A stretch of DNA of 64,000 nucleotides from Aptenodytes patagonicus (GCF_965638725.1 NC_134959.1:8560417-8624416), one strand, 5' to 3'; shown: positions 25,601 through 39,465, numbered from the stretch's first letter. Translations and numbers: made by a program. Notes: generated by a model not told the origin, from the letters alone.

Positions 25601-28600
25601 TGGATCCCTGTAATACTACATTTACCAAGAAACCTTTCACAGCGAACTGATGTGGTGAGCTTGTTTGTGATTTAAAAGTGGCAAGCTATGGGAGTTCATC
25701 CCCGGGGCTAATGAACAAATGCAAAATGATGACCTAAAAGGAAAGTTAAAAAACCTTGACAAGTTTAATATAGAGTAGATAAAATTGGCCTTTAAGCATC
25801 ATTTCAGAATTTCAGTAATTTTACCCTTGAATCCTCTTAAAATGCTTTTAACATTCAATTTCTTAAAATGTACATAAGCTGCTTTAACTGGAATTATCTT
25901 AAGTGATAAAAAAGAATATACATTGTGATTGGGCACTCGTTTTCTTAGCCATAATGCTAGTGCATGTCTCGGAAACAGTATCAAATTCAGCAGGTGGGTA
26001 TTGATCTATCTTAAAATAAACAAAGCTAAATAATAAAATAGTCTAAGCTAAACACATACAATATACTACAACATTAGAGGCTGTAGCATATCACATATAA
26101 TGGATTCCTTGTGGTCCACAAGTAAGCATCGAGTATTGACTGCTCATAATAGAATCTTGCACAAATTAGGGATGGACAGGAGTCTCAGCAGACTCTGAAT
26201 GCTAAAATACTGTGAATTTCCAAAGAGTAAACAGGAACCTTCCTTACAAAAGAATGAAATAAAAAAGAGTGAGAAATAAAGAGAAGAAATTAGACAGTGC
26301 TTTCCAGTAGATTTTGATATAATGACTAATACATCCTCATTAATAAGCAGAAGATTGAACCACCCAATTCTGGAAGGTATATTCCCACTTCGTGTAAGGA
26401 TACCGTTTCTAGCAAATACCCAGGAAACAGGAATGCAGCCTAGATTGTTTTTTCCCTCATGCTGCCACACTTATTACTGCAGAAAGTCACATGTAATCCT
26501 TTGCAAAATATGCCTGGTATAAGGATGAGCTTAATGATTGCATTTTGAGATGCACATTTACCAGGAGAAGGCCTTACAGATGGCTTCTGTCCTATAGCCA
26601 AAAGTAAGAGAGCTTGCCATCCATCCTTAATTTGCCCTTACACTCCCCAAATGTGAAACAAACCGTTTCTACAGCAACCAAAGACTAAAACACAAAACCA
26701 AAATAACACTGAAAACCAAAAGAAAACATCCCCTACTTACTCATATGAAAACTTAGCAATACAACTGAGTTGTTCCCCATGCCACAGGATGTTTTCATTA
26801 AAAAAGTACTATCACAGTTCATCACACAAAAGAAATTCTGAATACGAACTTCCTTGTTTCTTGCAGAAATGAACTGGTGTTAACTTTCACCATTTTTTGT
26901 ACATTTCAACAGGTTCATACTACTCCAAACTTTGGAATTCATTCCATTTTTCATTGTGACCTGCAAAATGAGACTGAGACCTAAACACTACTACCATGCT
27001 GGATTATAAAAAGAGGCTCAATAGCACTATTAGCAGTTTAATTAAAGATATTATTTCTCCCAGCAGACCTTGATTCTCTCACATTCTTACACCAACTCTA
27101 AGTATGACTACTGCACACTTTTAAAAAGTTATGCTTCTGCTTAGAATAGCCATATGGTTGAATTTTGCATTTTAAGTGACATGCTTACCTCTATTATTAA
27201 AATTAATCCTAAAATCAAGATCTTCTTTCAGAAATCGAAAAGACACTGTCAACTTACTTTAAAGAACACCAATTTTCTTGATTATAACTGAAGCCCAGTA
27301 AACTTCACCTTATTCTCTCACTTTGTTGCTTGTCAGTGCCCATGACAAGAACCGCATGGTATAAAAACAAGTTGTTGTCACTAAAAAATCAGTAAATGTG
27401 ACTAAACAAACAGATACAATGGGCAAAGAAACTGCAATTTTTATAACTATTTGTCAAGTGAAATCACACTTTGGAACGCCTCATAGTGATGTTTTAAATA
27501 TCTTTACAAATAGGTTCTTCCATTGCTTAATTTTTCTCATTGTTGAGGATATTTTTTCCCTAATGTCTGATTTAAATGTTTTCTTTCATGCAGTAATTTC
27601 ACACTATCGCTCCTTATTATGCCATTTTCAGCCACTGTCAATAACACAACAGGGATTCTTGCTGCTGAATTATTTGTAGACATTTATGTCCCTATCATAG
27701 TCCCCCTTTGACTCCTCTTCTCCTGGTTGTGCATATCAAAGTGTGGTTCTGTCTGCAAAGTGTAAAGTGTATATAATGGGATATGGTATTTAACATCCAT
27801 CATTTGCCTTTGTACCAAAATGATACAAAATTTGCATGTCAAAAGCCTTTCTCCCACTTCTCCAACTGCTAGAGCAGCAAACTCAGTCTGGGATCTGAAA
27901 GTCAAGCTGTGTTCCTTCTGCTTCATACATCATCTTTCTAATAAAAGTTCTACAGTGAGACCCAGCTGCAATTCTGCTGATGTTGCAAGCAACAAAATAT
28001 ATACCAGCTCATAGTACCATTGGCTCAACAGTCATAACAGAAATAAAACCTAGATGCCACTCAAGTGATTGGGAGTGACTTGAATTAATCACCTGGGACA
28101 GAGTGATGTGAGTAGCTTATGCCCAATATCTAGCAGAAGTCTTTTATTTAGATGTAATTTCTGGAGCTTAGCATTGTGTACAAAATATTATCATTCCAGA
28201 ATGTGGAGTACATAACCTTAAAACATTTTCACAGTACTGATTCATATTTTGCTATTTTCTATTGAGTTGTTTTCCAAAAGTCCTAAACTGTCATTAAATA
28301 TAGTTCCTTCTTTAACGTGAACTCTCACTGCGGGATTTAGACAATGTTCTTCCGACATGTGAGGGAAAAAAAGAAAATGAAAAGCTAATAGTGAGTTTTG
28401 CCTGAGTAACAGCTTGTTTAATTTAATCCATTTGAGAGCTATCCAGAATTAAATCCCACAGTACAGGACACAGGTCCTTGCATAATCTTTCTACCATGGT
28501 GAAAGTTGCCAGCAGCCATCCACTGCTAGTGTTCAACCCATGGCAAAATGGTATTTCTCCTCTGCAGGTCTTAGGGGCTCTATGTTATCTCCCAAATTTT

Positions 28601-28736
28601 CTTGTACATCAGTGTATTAAAGAACTAGACCTCCTATCCATTCCGTGAGAAACTGTCCTGAACACACGATTTGGAACACGGTAATTTGTGTGATTGTCTA
28701 GTCCATGCTAACTGTATCAGAAGGTAGGTACAGACC

Positions 28737-29283
28737 TGTTGTGGTTTAACCTGGCAGGCAGCTAACCACCACACAGCCGTTCGCTCACTCCCCCCCCGCC
28801 ACCAGTGGGATGGGGGAGAGAATCGGGGATGAAAAAAAAAAAGTAAAATTCATGGGTTCAGATAAAGACAGTTTAATAGGAGAGAAAAGGAAGGGAAAAT
28901 AATAATAATAATGACAAAGAATATACAAAGCAAGTGATGCACAATGCAATTGCTCACCACCCGCTGACCGATGCCCAGCCAGTCCCTGAGCAGCGGTCAC
29001 CGCCCCCCAGCCAACTCCCCCCAGTTTATGTACTGAGCATGACATCATATGGTATGGAATGTCCCTTTGGCCAGTTGGGGTCAGCTGTCCTGGCTGTGCC
29101 CTCCCCCCAGTTTCTCTCTGACAGGGCATGAGAAGCCGAAAGTCCTTGACTAGTGTAAGTACTACTTAGCAACAACTAAAACATCGGTGTGTTATCAACA
29201 TTATTCTCCACCTAAATCCAAAACACAGCACTGTACCAGCTACTAGGAAGGAAATTAACTCTATCCCAGCCCAAACCAGGACA
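28737..29283 (+). mobile_element. Solo LTR of an avian endogenous retrovirus (ERVL-type), full length
   Basis: A 547-bp element starting TGTTGTGGTTTAAC and ending AACCAGGACA, so it has TG...CA ends. It is flanked by a perfect 5-bp target-site duplication AGACC (28732-28736 and 29284-29288). Five-bp duplications are typical of ERVL-class integration. Internal landmarks match the common avian LTR I recognise: GCTCACTCCCCCCC, a (AAT)n run, TTGCTCACCACCCGC, GACATCATATGGTATGG, the tract before GGGCATGAGAAGC, AACATCGGTGTGTTATCAAC, and TACCAGCTACTAGGAAGG. No retroviral gene or primer-binding site follows, so this is a recombination-derived solo LTR. The intact ends suggest a fairly young copy. The family assignment is from recognition, not a database search. 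Confidence 0.9.
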
Positions 29284-30639
29284 AGACCATACTCTTCTTG
29301 CGGTGAAAACTCCATGTCCTCCTTGAGTTCTTGCCAGCCTAAACTTAGATTCACCTTTTCATGGAAGCCCAGAAAAAAAGTCATAACCTTTGTAGAGCCA
29401 CTACCCTGACAAAAGCTCTCTGTGCAAATAAGTGGGCTTACATTCATGCTGTGTGATGAATTAGAAGAGTTTTGTGTAATGTTGTATATCCTATAGGGCA
29501 TTTTGTGTATGTTTACCATGAATTTAAGCATAAGGTCAGCATGTAGGCCTGATGTTGGTAGTGGTGTTAGTTACAGAGTCACCAGACTTCTCAAAAATCA
29601 TTGGCTTTGATTAGATTTGTGAAGTTAGTCTGGCATTGATTAAGGTCATAGAGGAATTAAGTTCTCAAAGGTTTGCTGACTTGACTGGACTATGGCACAA
29701 ATAGTTTAATGCAGATGTCACAAATTACATTTAGTTCTTATGAAAAGTGAGCATTGTTTCACTTGAACTCACAGTATCAGGGTTGGCTCTCCCCTACCCT
29801 ACCCACCAATGTCTAGCAATATAAACTAAATATTGAAGTGTGGAAAAGTTTGTGGGGTTCTGTGGGTTTTTTGTTTTGTTTTTAAGTAAGCACCTGACTC
29901 TGGATTCTATTTCTTTCTGTTTCTTTTCCAGAAACAGTTGACTATAAGGAGTTCAGAAGTCCTGAAAGCAGCTTTCTCTGCCTATCCATATGCATCATAA
30001 AGAGAGGCCAGAACAAGCACAAAGCACAGTGAGTAACAGAAGAAGCTTTTCTTTGGAATTGTCTTGATACAAATGTTTCTCAGGCAAAAATGAGGTATTG
30101 AAACGAGGGAAAATGATAAATTAGGACTGGACTATGTTTCTTTCATAAGGACAGTATTAAAAAAGAATGCACAAAAGTGAGGTAAACTGAAACACACAAT
30201 GGAGCAATGACTTAGACTTCTGAAAGCAATAAGCAATTTGATTCAAAACAGAACAATTAATAGACTTTGTATGAGAACACTGATACTTAAGACTGAAATA
30301 CCTGAAAAGATTAAGGCAGAAACAGCAAAACATGTAAAATGAAGAGTCCCTGTGATAGTAACTGTAAGTACAAGGTAGTAAGCTTGTGCACTAAAGTTAG
30401 TGGAAAACAGCACCATTAGGCATGCTGGAAATCTGGTCTACCTATTCTTTAAGAACATTGGACACATGATGTCACAATGTATTTCTTTATTACATCACAA
30501 CATGCTCAGGCTGACAAGTTATTTGAAACAATACTACTATTTTCAAAATGCAGAGATGGAAATCTTTCCTAAAGCTATCTTCTCAGATTATTGCTTTTTA
30601 AATATATTTAATAAAAAACGTTAGTTAATGGAAACTGTA

Positions 30640-31140
30640 AATGCACTACTGAGCTACTCTCTATTTGTGGTATTTTAAATTTGATTGAAAACAATTAGCA
30701 GACGAGAGAGATGCCTGTGAGCATTCATTAAAATGAGGCTTGTGGATTGTGACTGCTGAATTTCACTGTGCATCTGGAGCTGTTTACACTGATGGCACAG
30801 TTTTCCGTCATAATAAAAAAGGGACTGTTCCCCATAAAGGTTATGCTGGCAAAAAATAAAGTGTATTAAATTTTTCCAAAACTTCCCATTGAAAAAGCAG
30901 CTTTCTTTTACCCATGGGGAATTTCTGTATCAGATGACGATGGCTCATGGACAATTTAATTTGTTGTTTAGTTTAACAGCTTGTAAATCCCTCTCCTATA
31001 AATAACATGCAGTTGTAAAAGCTGACTGCTAATGAGATGATTGACCCTAAAGGTCATACTGGCAGAATCCCCCATTGTTTGCTTAAGGATATAATTTTCA
31101 TTTCATCTAACTGAAAACTGACATTCAAGCATAATGCGAT
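30640..31140. promoter_or_regulatory. Candidate conserved non-coding/enhancer block
   Basis: A repeat-free stretch dense in factor-like motifs. It has several TAAT/ATTA homeodomain cores, CATTGTTT (SOX-like, 31073-31080), and an everted nuclear-receptor-type pair TGACCC-TAA-AGGTCA at 31042-31056. Function and conservation are inferred only. It must be tested by cross-species alignment. Confidence 0.22.
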
Positions 31141-33225
31141 GAGAAATTAAACAAAAATATTGCATTACTGGAAGAACTATGCTATTGTTTTATCTCTGAG
31201 AAAAAAAATTGTTAGCTTGGACTGAAATGCTACCAAGGCAGTCAGCTGATGAATATGTGGCTCTCAAATGGGCTGTAGGAAGAAATGAATACACTGAAAA
31301 ATATCTAGTGAACAAGTACAGTATCAAAAGTGAGCATGTTCTGAACTTGAACATTCAATTTTATTTTTCATTAAAACCAAGCTCAAATCCAAAACTCATC
31401 TCAAACTGAGGTGAGTGGGGTAAGGAGGTTTTATTAAGGTTTTGCTTGTTTTATATTAAAAATTTTTGTTGCTGCATGCATTTTTAATATTGTATGGATA
31501 GAAGAATCTTAGGCAAGATTTAAACATAATGCACTAGAGGACAAATAATATGGACAACAGTCCTAACTTAAAAACTGTTAATACAGTAAAAATCTTTAAA
31601 CTTGCTTAACCCATTCTATGTACCCAGTAGTCTGAAAAAAAGCACAGAATTAAGTATGAGGCTGCTATGTTACCTTATATTTTCTCAGTATCTACCACAG
31701 TAGATGTACTCGTATTTCATTCTTTCTTCTGCGCTCCAGGTGAAACTCATGCAAAAGAACTCCAAATTAGTCTAACATCGTTTAGCTTCTACCAGCTGTA
31801 CATCATCTCCAGCATTGCTTGTGTGATTTCAGCTACACACAACCCAACAACTGGAGTTGTGAAGATTCAAATAAGAATACTAACAAAGTTAGCTCTTGGG
31901 ACAAAATCAAGATCCCTCTTTGACTTAGATTAGCAATAGGAGCTGTCAAAAATTCTAGACATACAATAATGTGTCATTACAAAATAACTACTTGGAGAAG
32001 TCTGGAATTTAACTTATTTGCTCAGACCCATCATTAGTTCTCATACAGTTTAGTTACCATTTACATATAGGGAATATTTTGGGCTTTCGTGTCAGTGTGC
32101 ATCTTGAATCATGAATTACTTCGTTAATGTCTAACAATATACCCAAAAGTGAAATATTTAACAAATACAGGAGAGAACATGCATTACTCATCTGAGTTAA
32201 TCCAGTAAGACTAAATAATGTAAATGAAGTGTGCAATACATTATAATTTTCAACACATTAATTTGGGATAATCATGGTGATTACATAACCAGCTATCTGA
32301 TCAAGACACACATCAACAGATCTGTAATAATACCTCAGATACATCAAATACATTGACAGATACCTCAGTACCTTTGTAAACCTCTGATATCTGTTAAGGA
32401 AAGCATCTCCACAATAAATACTATTAGTATTCATATATTGTTCTTATCAAAACATTAGCTATATAAAAAGCTCAAAATAGTAGACCACTTGGCAAAAGTA
32501 TACCAATTTTACACAAGATAACTTTGTGCATTGCTCCAGCTTCTGGGTACACATTTGAAAATTCAAGGTACTTTAAAAGGGCAATCTCTGCCATTTATTT
32601 CATAGCAAATGTAACATATACTAACAAAAAGACTAAAATTAGCACTAATACTCACAAATCAATCTGAAGAAAATTATAGGCTGTATGTAGGTAGATGATA
32701 CCTCATTTTTATATTTATGAATATTCAAAACTTAATAAGAGCTGTGTGCTCTGCCTGTCCCATTTACATCTCTAAAGGTTCAACAGCAGGGTATTCAGGA
32801 ATTCCAAGGTCTCCATGGCAATGATGTGGGCTGAGCATCAGTTCCCTCTGAATAAAAAACTGATGACCATATTTTTATTCTACTTGGCATTGGTTATCTT
32901 TGAGTATAGTCACAGCTCAGCTCTTTATGAGATCTTCACATTCCATCATATTTTCCCCTATTCTTAGAGGAGAAGTTGAGAGGTCATATTAACTGACAGG
33001 AAGAAAAAACAAAGGTTGCTTGCTGGACAGAAGAAAGAGTGAGGATTACAACAGTTTTCAGAAAAGATCTGGTTATACCCTGGAGTTTCTAATTAAAAAA
33101 TAATGAAATATTAAAATATCTTTAAGTTTCTTTTTACTTTGGAATCCTGCACTGGCAGACAAGCAGTATCAGCAAGAATGAGTCATCATCTGCTTAATGT
33201 CCCATTCTTAAGCCATTTTATGTCC

Positions 33226-33241
33226 TTTTTTTTTTTTTTTT
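33226..33241. repeat. T16 homopolymer
   Basis: Sixteen T followed by AATAAA. No target duplication or retrosequence is visible around it. Confidence 0.95.
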
Positions 33242-35399
33242 AATAAAAACCAGTTATGCTACTCTGCAGACATCAACCTAATATTCAAGAATTTAGTTTT
33301 CAGTGTATATAAGGGCATTTACTATAGCATCACCTGGTTGTACTCTCCCATAAGATCCATGTTCTTTTTAGCCTACAACACAGACTTGTACCATCTTAGT
33401 TAACACAGTTTCAAACAACAAAATTTTCTAGTGTAGGGAAGCTGTCAAGGAATAATAGACCCTACTATTTGTCAATTTAATGAACTGGGGACTTCTTCAA
33501 AGAGATCAAAGAAAAGGTAAGTTTTGTGATTTAAAAAATCCCCAAAGAAGAAGATAAATATTAAGCATCGAACACCCAGCCCCACAAAAAGTGATAAAGC
33601 ATTGCAATAGTAATTCCAATTACAGATGCTTCAGGATTTGCCAGATTCCTGTATACAAACATAGTGTTTAGAGATTACCCGTCTAGAATCACTCCATTTT
33701 TTTGTCTATTGATCAGCAGCAGGGCTGCTGATTTCCACTGGTATGTTCTCCACATTGGCATTTTGTCTAGAAAGTCTGTAGAGATGCCTTGAATAGTCAT
33801 AAGGGTATTATATTAAATGTAATTCCCAGACCCTGTTATCAATTTGCTTATTAGCTTCCCGGTGTCATGCACAGGCAAGATCACTCATTGTTGTACTTCT
33901 GTTTAGGGCATTACAGTTCCCTTCTCTGAAGACTGCTGCTCTGCTTATGATTAGCTAGATAGCACTGGAGCATCCATTGGTGTTTTCTACTGAAAAGGCT
34001 AAATTTTTACTCCCCTTCTCAATCACCAGAAAAAGCCACAATCCAAAAACTACATCTTGGTCTTTGCATGAACAAAGGCTTCACTGCAATGTTTTCAACA
34101 GCCATCGGTACAAGAAAGATGTCATGCTGTCCACACAACAAAGCTGAAGCTAAATGACAGGCCCCATCATCGAAGCAACATTTCACATTACAACTTGATA
34201 CATTCAGCTTTTATATACAATTACTTTGCTGACACAAGAGGTAAAATAGTGTTCCTCCATCCTCTTTTTCTTTCTCCTTAATAAATTAAAAACATTCTTA
34301 TTTAATCCTTTTTAAAAAAAAAGAAGAGATGACAAGGAGTTGAGGAGGTTAAGTGGCATGAAACTTGTATTTCACAGCATAAAACTGCTGAAAAAGGAAC
34401 TGAATATTTTTTATTTCCTTAGAATTTGTCACAGTTGACACTTTCACTGCTGCAGAAACATGGAAACAAGGTTTTGTGGACTTCTGTTTTGGGGAGAAGA
34501 AGTAAAGAGCAGTAGGTGAAAGTATTGCAGGCAAACATACAGGTTTTCACAAAAGGGTAAAATCTGTCACTTCTTCCTCACTGCCATTTGACTTCCAAAA
34601 AGTTTTGTGTTTTCTAGCAAAAGGCTAAAAAGCTTCAACTTTGAACAAGTTTCTGAAACTTCACTTGTGAATTTTAATGGAACACTGATAGTAGTTTCCA
34701 TTCCTCTGCTATTGTGAATATACCATATACGTGCTATTTTTCATTTGCTAGCCACTTAATTAAGTATCTGCATATGTGTTTGGAGTGATGAACATGGACG
34801 ATTGCATTTATGCTAGTATAGAAACAATATATAGTAAGTTTGTTTACACGTCTTAATCATAGCAGCCCCTTCCTAGCCAACATTGCACCTCAGCAGTTTC
34901 ATATGGCAGTACTTGTAGACAGGAGTGTATAAACAGAAGTACAATAGAAATGTCACTCGTATCACAACTGTAGGAATATGATTTCCTTGTGCCAGTGCAA
35001 GTCAGATCAAGATGGGGGTCATATGCCAGCTTTGTAGGCACATTGACAGCAGGCAGAAGAACCCATCTAATAGGTTGAGCTGTCTTTTAGTCACTCCATT
35101 CCTAACAGTTGGAGGCGCTGCTTGGGCCTATAAGAACTCAACAGAAGGGGCAATTTTAGATGCTGACGTGCAACATAGCTGTGCAAATACTGTGCACTGT
35201 TCACAGAGCTCTTCTTTGCTTTTTTCTGGAGGAAAAGTGTCTACCAGTTAAATCATACTGGCTGTGGTCATTTGGGAGCAAAAGCTGTCCAGCTGTTAGC
35301 ACTTTTTAGAGTACAAACTGTTAACTGCTTGTTTCCTGCTGGGGAATGCGTGATCATTCTCAGGTCAGAGCTTGGATTTTTAGTTCAGAATTGACTACT

Positions 35400-35660
35400 G
35401 AGAAACCTAAAAGAACACAATAAAGGCATTTAAGGCTCGAGTATTGTGTATCAATGAGAAAATAAGTGTCTGTGGCTAGAATAATTTTACTTTATTCATA
35501 GGCTGGCCACGCAGGGTAATACTCTGTCTGAAAGAATTGCACAAAGGATTTTATTGGACGAATCGGAGCCCCTGGTGAACAGACCTAATTACTAAACTGC
35601 CATGGAAACATCAGCACAGTTCTAGGTGATTGATAACTTTTGTTATTACCAAAACACAGA
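35400..35660. promoter_or_regulatory. Candidate conserved non-coding/enhancer block
   Basis: Within 260 bp there are GCACAAAGGATTTTATTGG (TCF/SOX-like and caudal/HOX-like, 35539-35557), CTAATTA (35584-35590), GCCATGGAAAC (RFX X-box-like half, 35599-35609) and TGATTGAT (PBX/MEIS-like, 35627-35634). There are no coding or repeat signs. Regulatory role is inferred. Confidence 0.25.
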
Positions 35661-38600
35661 GAACAGGGAGAAGGAAATATTTAGATAACAAATAATGCAT
35701 AAATGTGAGCGGAAATGTCATACCTTTAAAGAATGTTGCTCTTTTATGGAACTACTGTTATCTCATCCTTTTATCCATAATCATCATAAAAAGCAAACCA
35801 GAAGTCATTTGCAGACATTCTCTTCAGGCCTACTGTTTTTCCTTAAAACACTGAAGGAAAAAATGCCTAGGACCTCTTATCATATGGGACAAATAAAATA
35901 GCAACAAGATGAAAGCAAAATTGCTAATGGGGATTGTTACACAGATGTTACCAGGGATCAATATCCATATGTGGGCATGATTACTCTAGTAGAAATCGGG
36001 AAGCAAGATATTAGGCAAACCCAGTGATGTGAGTTCTTTTCATTGGCTTCAGCTGGCTCTGGATTACAACTTTACTTCACTGAAATTACTGCAGATTCAC
36101 ATTGGTGTAAGAAATGGTTAGGAATCTGGATGGATAGTTTATTGAATGTCATTACCTAAAGCCTTCTGGATCATAACTGTTACAAAAAAGCTCGTCTGTC
36201 TGGAAAGCCACCATGTTTACTTAGTTGAGAGCCTGACACATTATGTTGTAATAAAAAGGAGGAGTAACGGGGTTGTCAAGCATAATGTGTTTCAAGGATT
36301 TGAATGAGAAATCTGAAAACTTTCTTCCAGTTTTACAGAGAATGTGTGATATCCTTTCACAAGACTCACCCTTCAATTTTTTCCAAGGTAAGGCCCCCTG
36401 TATTTCCTCCTTGCAACACAGCTGAGAACAAACGATAATGGCCATTTGTCCAAGATCTGCACATGTCCAAGCCACTCATTCAGAAGAGTAGCGCCTTGCT
36501 GTGTATGCCAATCATCTTCAGAGCATACACTCTGCAGTGCCAAACTACCCAAGGATACACCACACTCACAGTGTGTGCAGTGCAGGGCTAAGCTAAACAT
36601 CACTGATGTTTAGAATCCTCTCCTCTAGTCCCAACTCCCTCAGGAACACAAACAATGAACCCATAATAAGTACATTTGTTCCCTAGTTTGCGGACAGCAC
36701 ATTCTGGATTCAGGGCATGCTCAAATCACTACTTATCTCTATCTGCTTAGATCTAGAAATACAAACATATCATTGAAATGTAAAATTTCTGAGCATGGGA
36801 ACAGCAGCCTGGGCCACATGATCTCCACTGAGATTGCTATAGAGTGAATAAAAGCCAAATTCAAACTAACGTCAGAAAGAAATAATTTTAAACAGAGCAA
36901 CCTTCATCTTCTTTTCATCTCACTGATGTGATGCAGAAAAGGCCTTTTATGAGGGAGGGATGATTCTAAAATTTTTGAAGGTTCATTTCAAAAGCTTTTT
37001 GAATGATTATCCAAAGCATCCCTTTGGCATAAAAAGCAGGCCGGAGTAATTTTTTCATTTCTCAAGACTACCATCCCTATTTGGACTACTCAGAAATGCC
37101 TTTCCCGCATAGTACTTCCATTCCACTTGTAGGTACCTCACAGGAGTGCACAGACATGTAAATTATTAATTTACAGACCAAAAAAGGTCAGAATTTTGAA
37201 CAGAGTAAGAAATTCTAGATTGGTTCATTTAAAAATATATTAAGGAATGAGGCAGCTCACTCATCGGAATGTTGAGAAATCATTAATTAATCAGTCGGTC
37301 ACACTGACATTAGACTCAATGGAAGTTTCTTGTTCACTTCAGTAGAAGCTGAACAACATCACAACTATGTTAAAAGAAGAGACTGTAAACAAACAACAGA
37401 AACATGAAATCTGGTATTTTCTATTACACTTTCTTCAGTTATAGTGTATTCTGTTAACTTGTTCAAGCTACTGTATAGTCTGCTTTAATATCAATAGGAA
37501 AGAAGGCTATCCTGGTCTTACATGACATGCATAGGGTTTAGGTTAAGGTTCCTGTTTTACTACATTTTTCTGTGTGGCCCTACACAAGTCCTTTAGCGTC
37601 TCAGTTTCAGTTCCGTAATTTGTGCAAGGTGGTTAATAGCACGCTGTTACAACATAGAGGTGCTGTGCAGGTAACAGTTAAAAAAAGCGGGGCATTCAGC
37701 TACTACAGTAATGGAAACTAACATTAAAGAGACAGAAGTGTATACCTCCCCTTCAATTCTCTTAGACTCTTTGTGGAATCAATCTCTCAAGAAAAAAATC
37801 TTACCGTGTCTTGAAATCCTAGAGTCTCTAAAGTCGGGCTATTAATTAAACTATTAATGTGTTCTTTCTCTGCTCCACTATGGAGACAAATAACCAGGCT
37901 AATGCTTTAGGAACCTCCTGTGAATAACAGCAATTTTTTTTTAACCTCCATTATAATTTTGTCTCTCACCAATCCAGTATCATTCACTCCTTTTTTCCTT
38001 CTTTTCTACCTTTCCACTAACCTCAGGCAATGTAAGGGCAAATTGTTCATAATCTTTCTTTATTGATGAGATAGACTTCGGAAATTATCTAGCTTGAATG
38101 TCATATTTTAATTTTTTTTCAGAGATTCTATCATTTAAAACAAGCTCATCTTCTGTTCTTTTCACACAGATATCCATAAGCACAGTACAAGTTCCTGAAA
38201 AGGACACTATTTTGGCACATAAGATATCCTTTTAAATGAAAGAAGTTATGATTAAAAATCACTTATTAAGCAGAACTCAAACATACCTCAAAACATGTGA
38301 TGAACATACAATTCATCTGTACTATACCAAAGGGGTTTATAATTAAAAAAAACCCAACTGACTAAATGGTATTCACCTTAGTAAAATACATCTACCTTCT
38401 TGTCAGAAAACAGAGTAGAGGTGGGAGAGGAGATGAGAACTGGCAGGAGGGTTGATTTTTTGTTTCTGGCCACCCCACATTAAATAAAAAGTTTAGCATG
38501 CAACACATTCCACAGGAACATCATCAGCAAAGCACACAGACATAAGGCAGGAGTATTTTTTTAGAGAATAGCACATAAAATAAGACAGGCACAGAGTAAA

Positions 38601-39311
38601 GGGTAATGAGAAATTGACCATTGTTCTGAAGTATCTGCTTGGGAACTATATAAATCCTCTTTATTGATCCATGTATTACAATGACAATTCCTACCCAAAA
38701 ATTCAAGTTATTTATAGTATCAAATAACTTCTTTAAGCTTATTGTATATTTTTACAAAACAAGATCTGAAAGCCCTTTTTTCTGAACTCTCAAGAGGAAT
38801 TAATCTTGCAGGGGACTAGATATTTTAGTTCTAATCTTCGCCTTTTGTTGTTTTGATTCTAATGCCTTTCTTTACTCACAGTAATATGTTCAGTGTTACC
38901 ATGAGAGAGCAAAAAAGCCATACTCTGGTCCCCTGATGAGACAGAATTACACTTTCTGGTAAACCTGAACTCATTTATGCTACATCTAAATAGATAGTCC
39001 CAAGAATGCATCCAAGGCTCTGTATCCTACCTCCATATACAGTCCTTCCTCATACACTGGTTTTCATGGAAAAAATGGATGTATTCCATGTATTCCAGAC
39101 TCACGGGGGAAGGAAGCCACTACAAATTTTGGACTTATTTAGAACTTGTACCAACAGGGGAGCAGATCTCTAGATATTTCTCAGAATCTTTCAGTACCTC
39201 TCCCCACATTTATTTGAGATGCAGTCTTAGATTTCTTAGTGAATTGATTCTTAATTTGCTTTCTAAATACCTGGATAATAACAGTCAGACATAGCCAGTT
39301 GGTCCAGAAAT

Positions 39312-39364
39312 GTTGGGGGTTTTTTGGTGGTTTGTTGTGTTGGGGGGTTTGTGGTGGTTTTTTA
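39312..39364. repeat. G/T-rich low-complexity tract
   Basis: G5 (39315-39319) and G6 (39342-39347) runs plus GGTGG and GTGGTGG doublets in T-rich sequence. It lies about 100 bp left of the inverted CR1 block. Confidence 0.85.
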
Positions 39365-39465
39365 TTTACATCCAGCTTAAAGAAAAAAATATGCTAAATG
39401 CTGAAATCATCCCATGCCTTAAATCACTGAAGCTCTCATGGACTTCAACTTAGCATATTGGTTTA

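Larger units (their letters stand above)
20293..28736. other. Non-coding DNA around and right of the GC-rich island
   Basis: It holds most of the GC-rich island (20550-21560) and the 25-bp duplication at 22618. The rest, to the LTR at 28737, is AT-rich with only chance frames. Sequence at 25300-25740 is repeat-free and compositionally distinct but unassigned. Confidence 0.7.
29284..39465. other. Non-coding DNA between the solo LTR and the CR1 insertion
   Basis: No gene or recognisable transposon. It contains the two candidate regulatory blocks (30640-31140 and 35400-35660), T16 at 33226 and the G/T-rich tract at 39312. Confidence 0.7.

Noticed and set aside
28737..29283. Complete provirus starting at this LTR
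   Set aside because: The target duplication follows the LTR immediately, so there is no internal retroviral region; it is a solo LTR.
28785..29531. Two minus-strand open frames (about 115 and 120 codons)
   Set aside because: One lies inside the LTR and the other runs across its edge. LTRs of this type do not code on this strand, and neither frame shows a retroviral motif.
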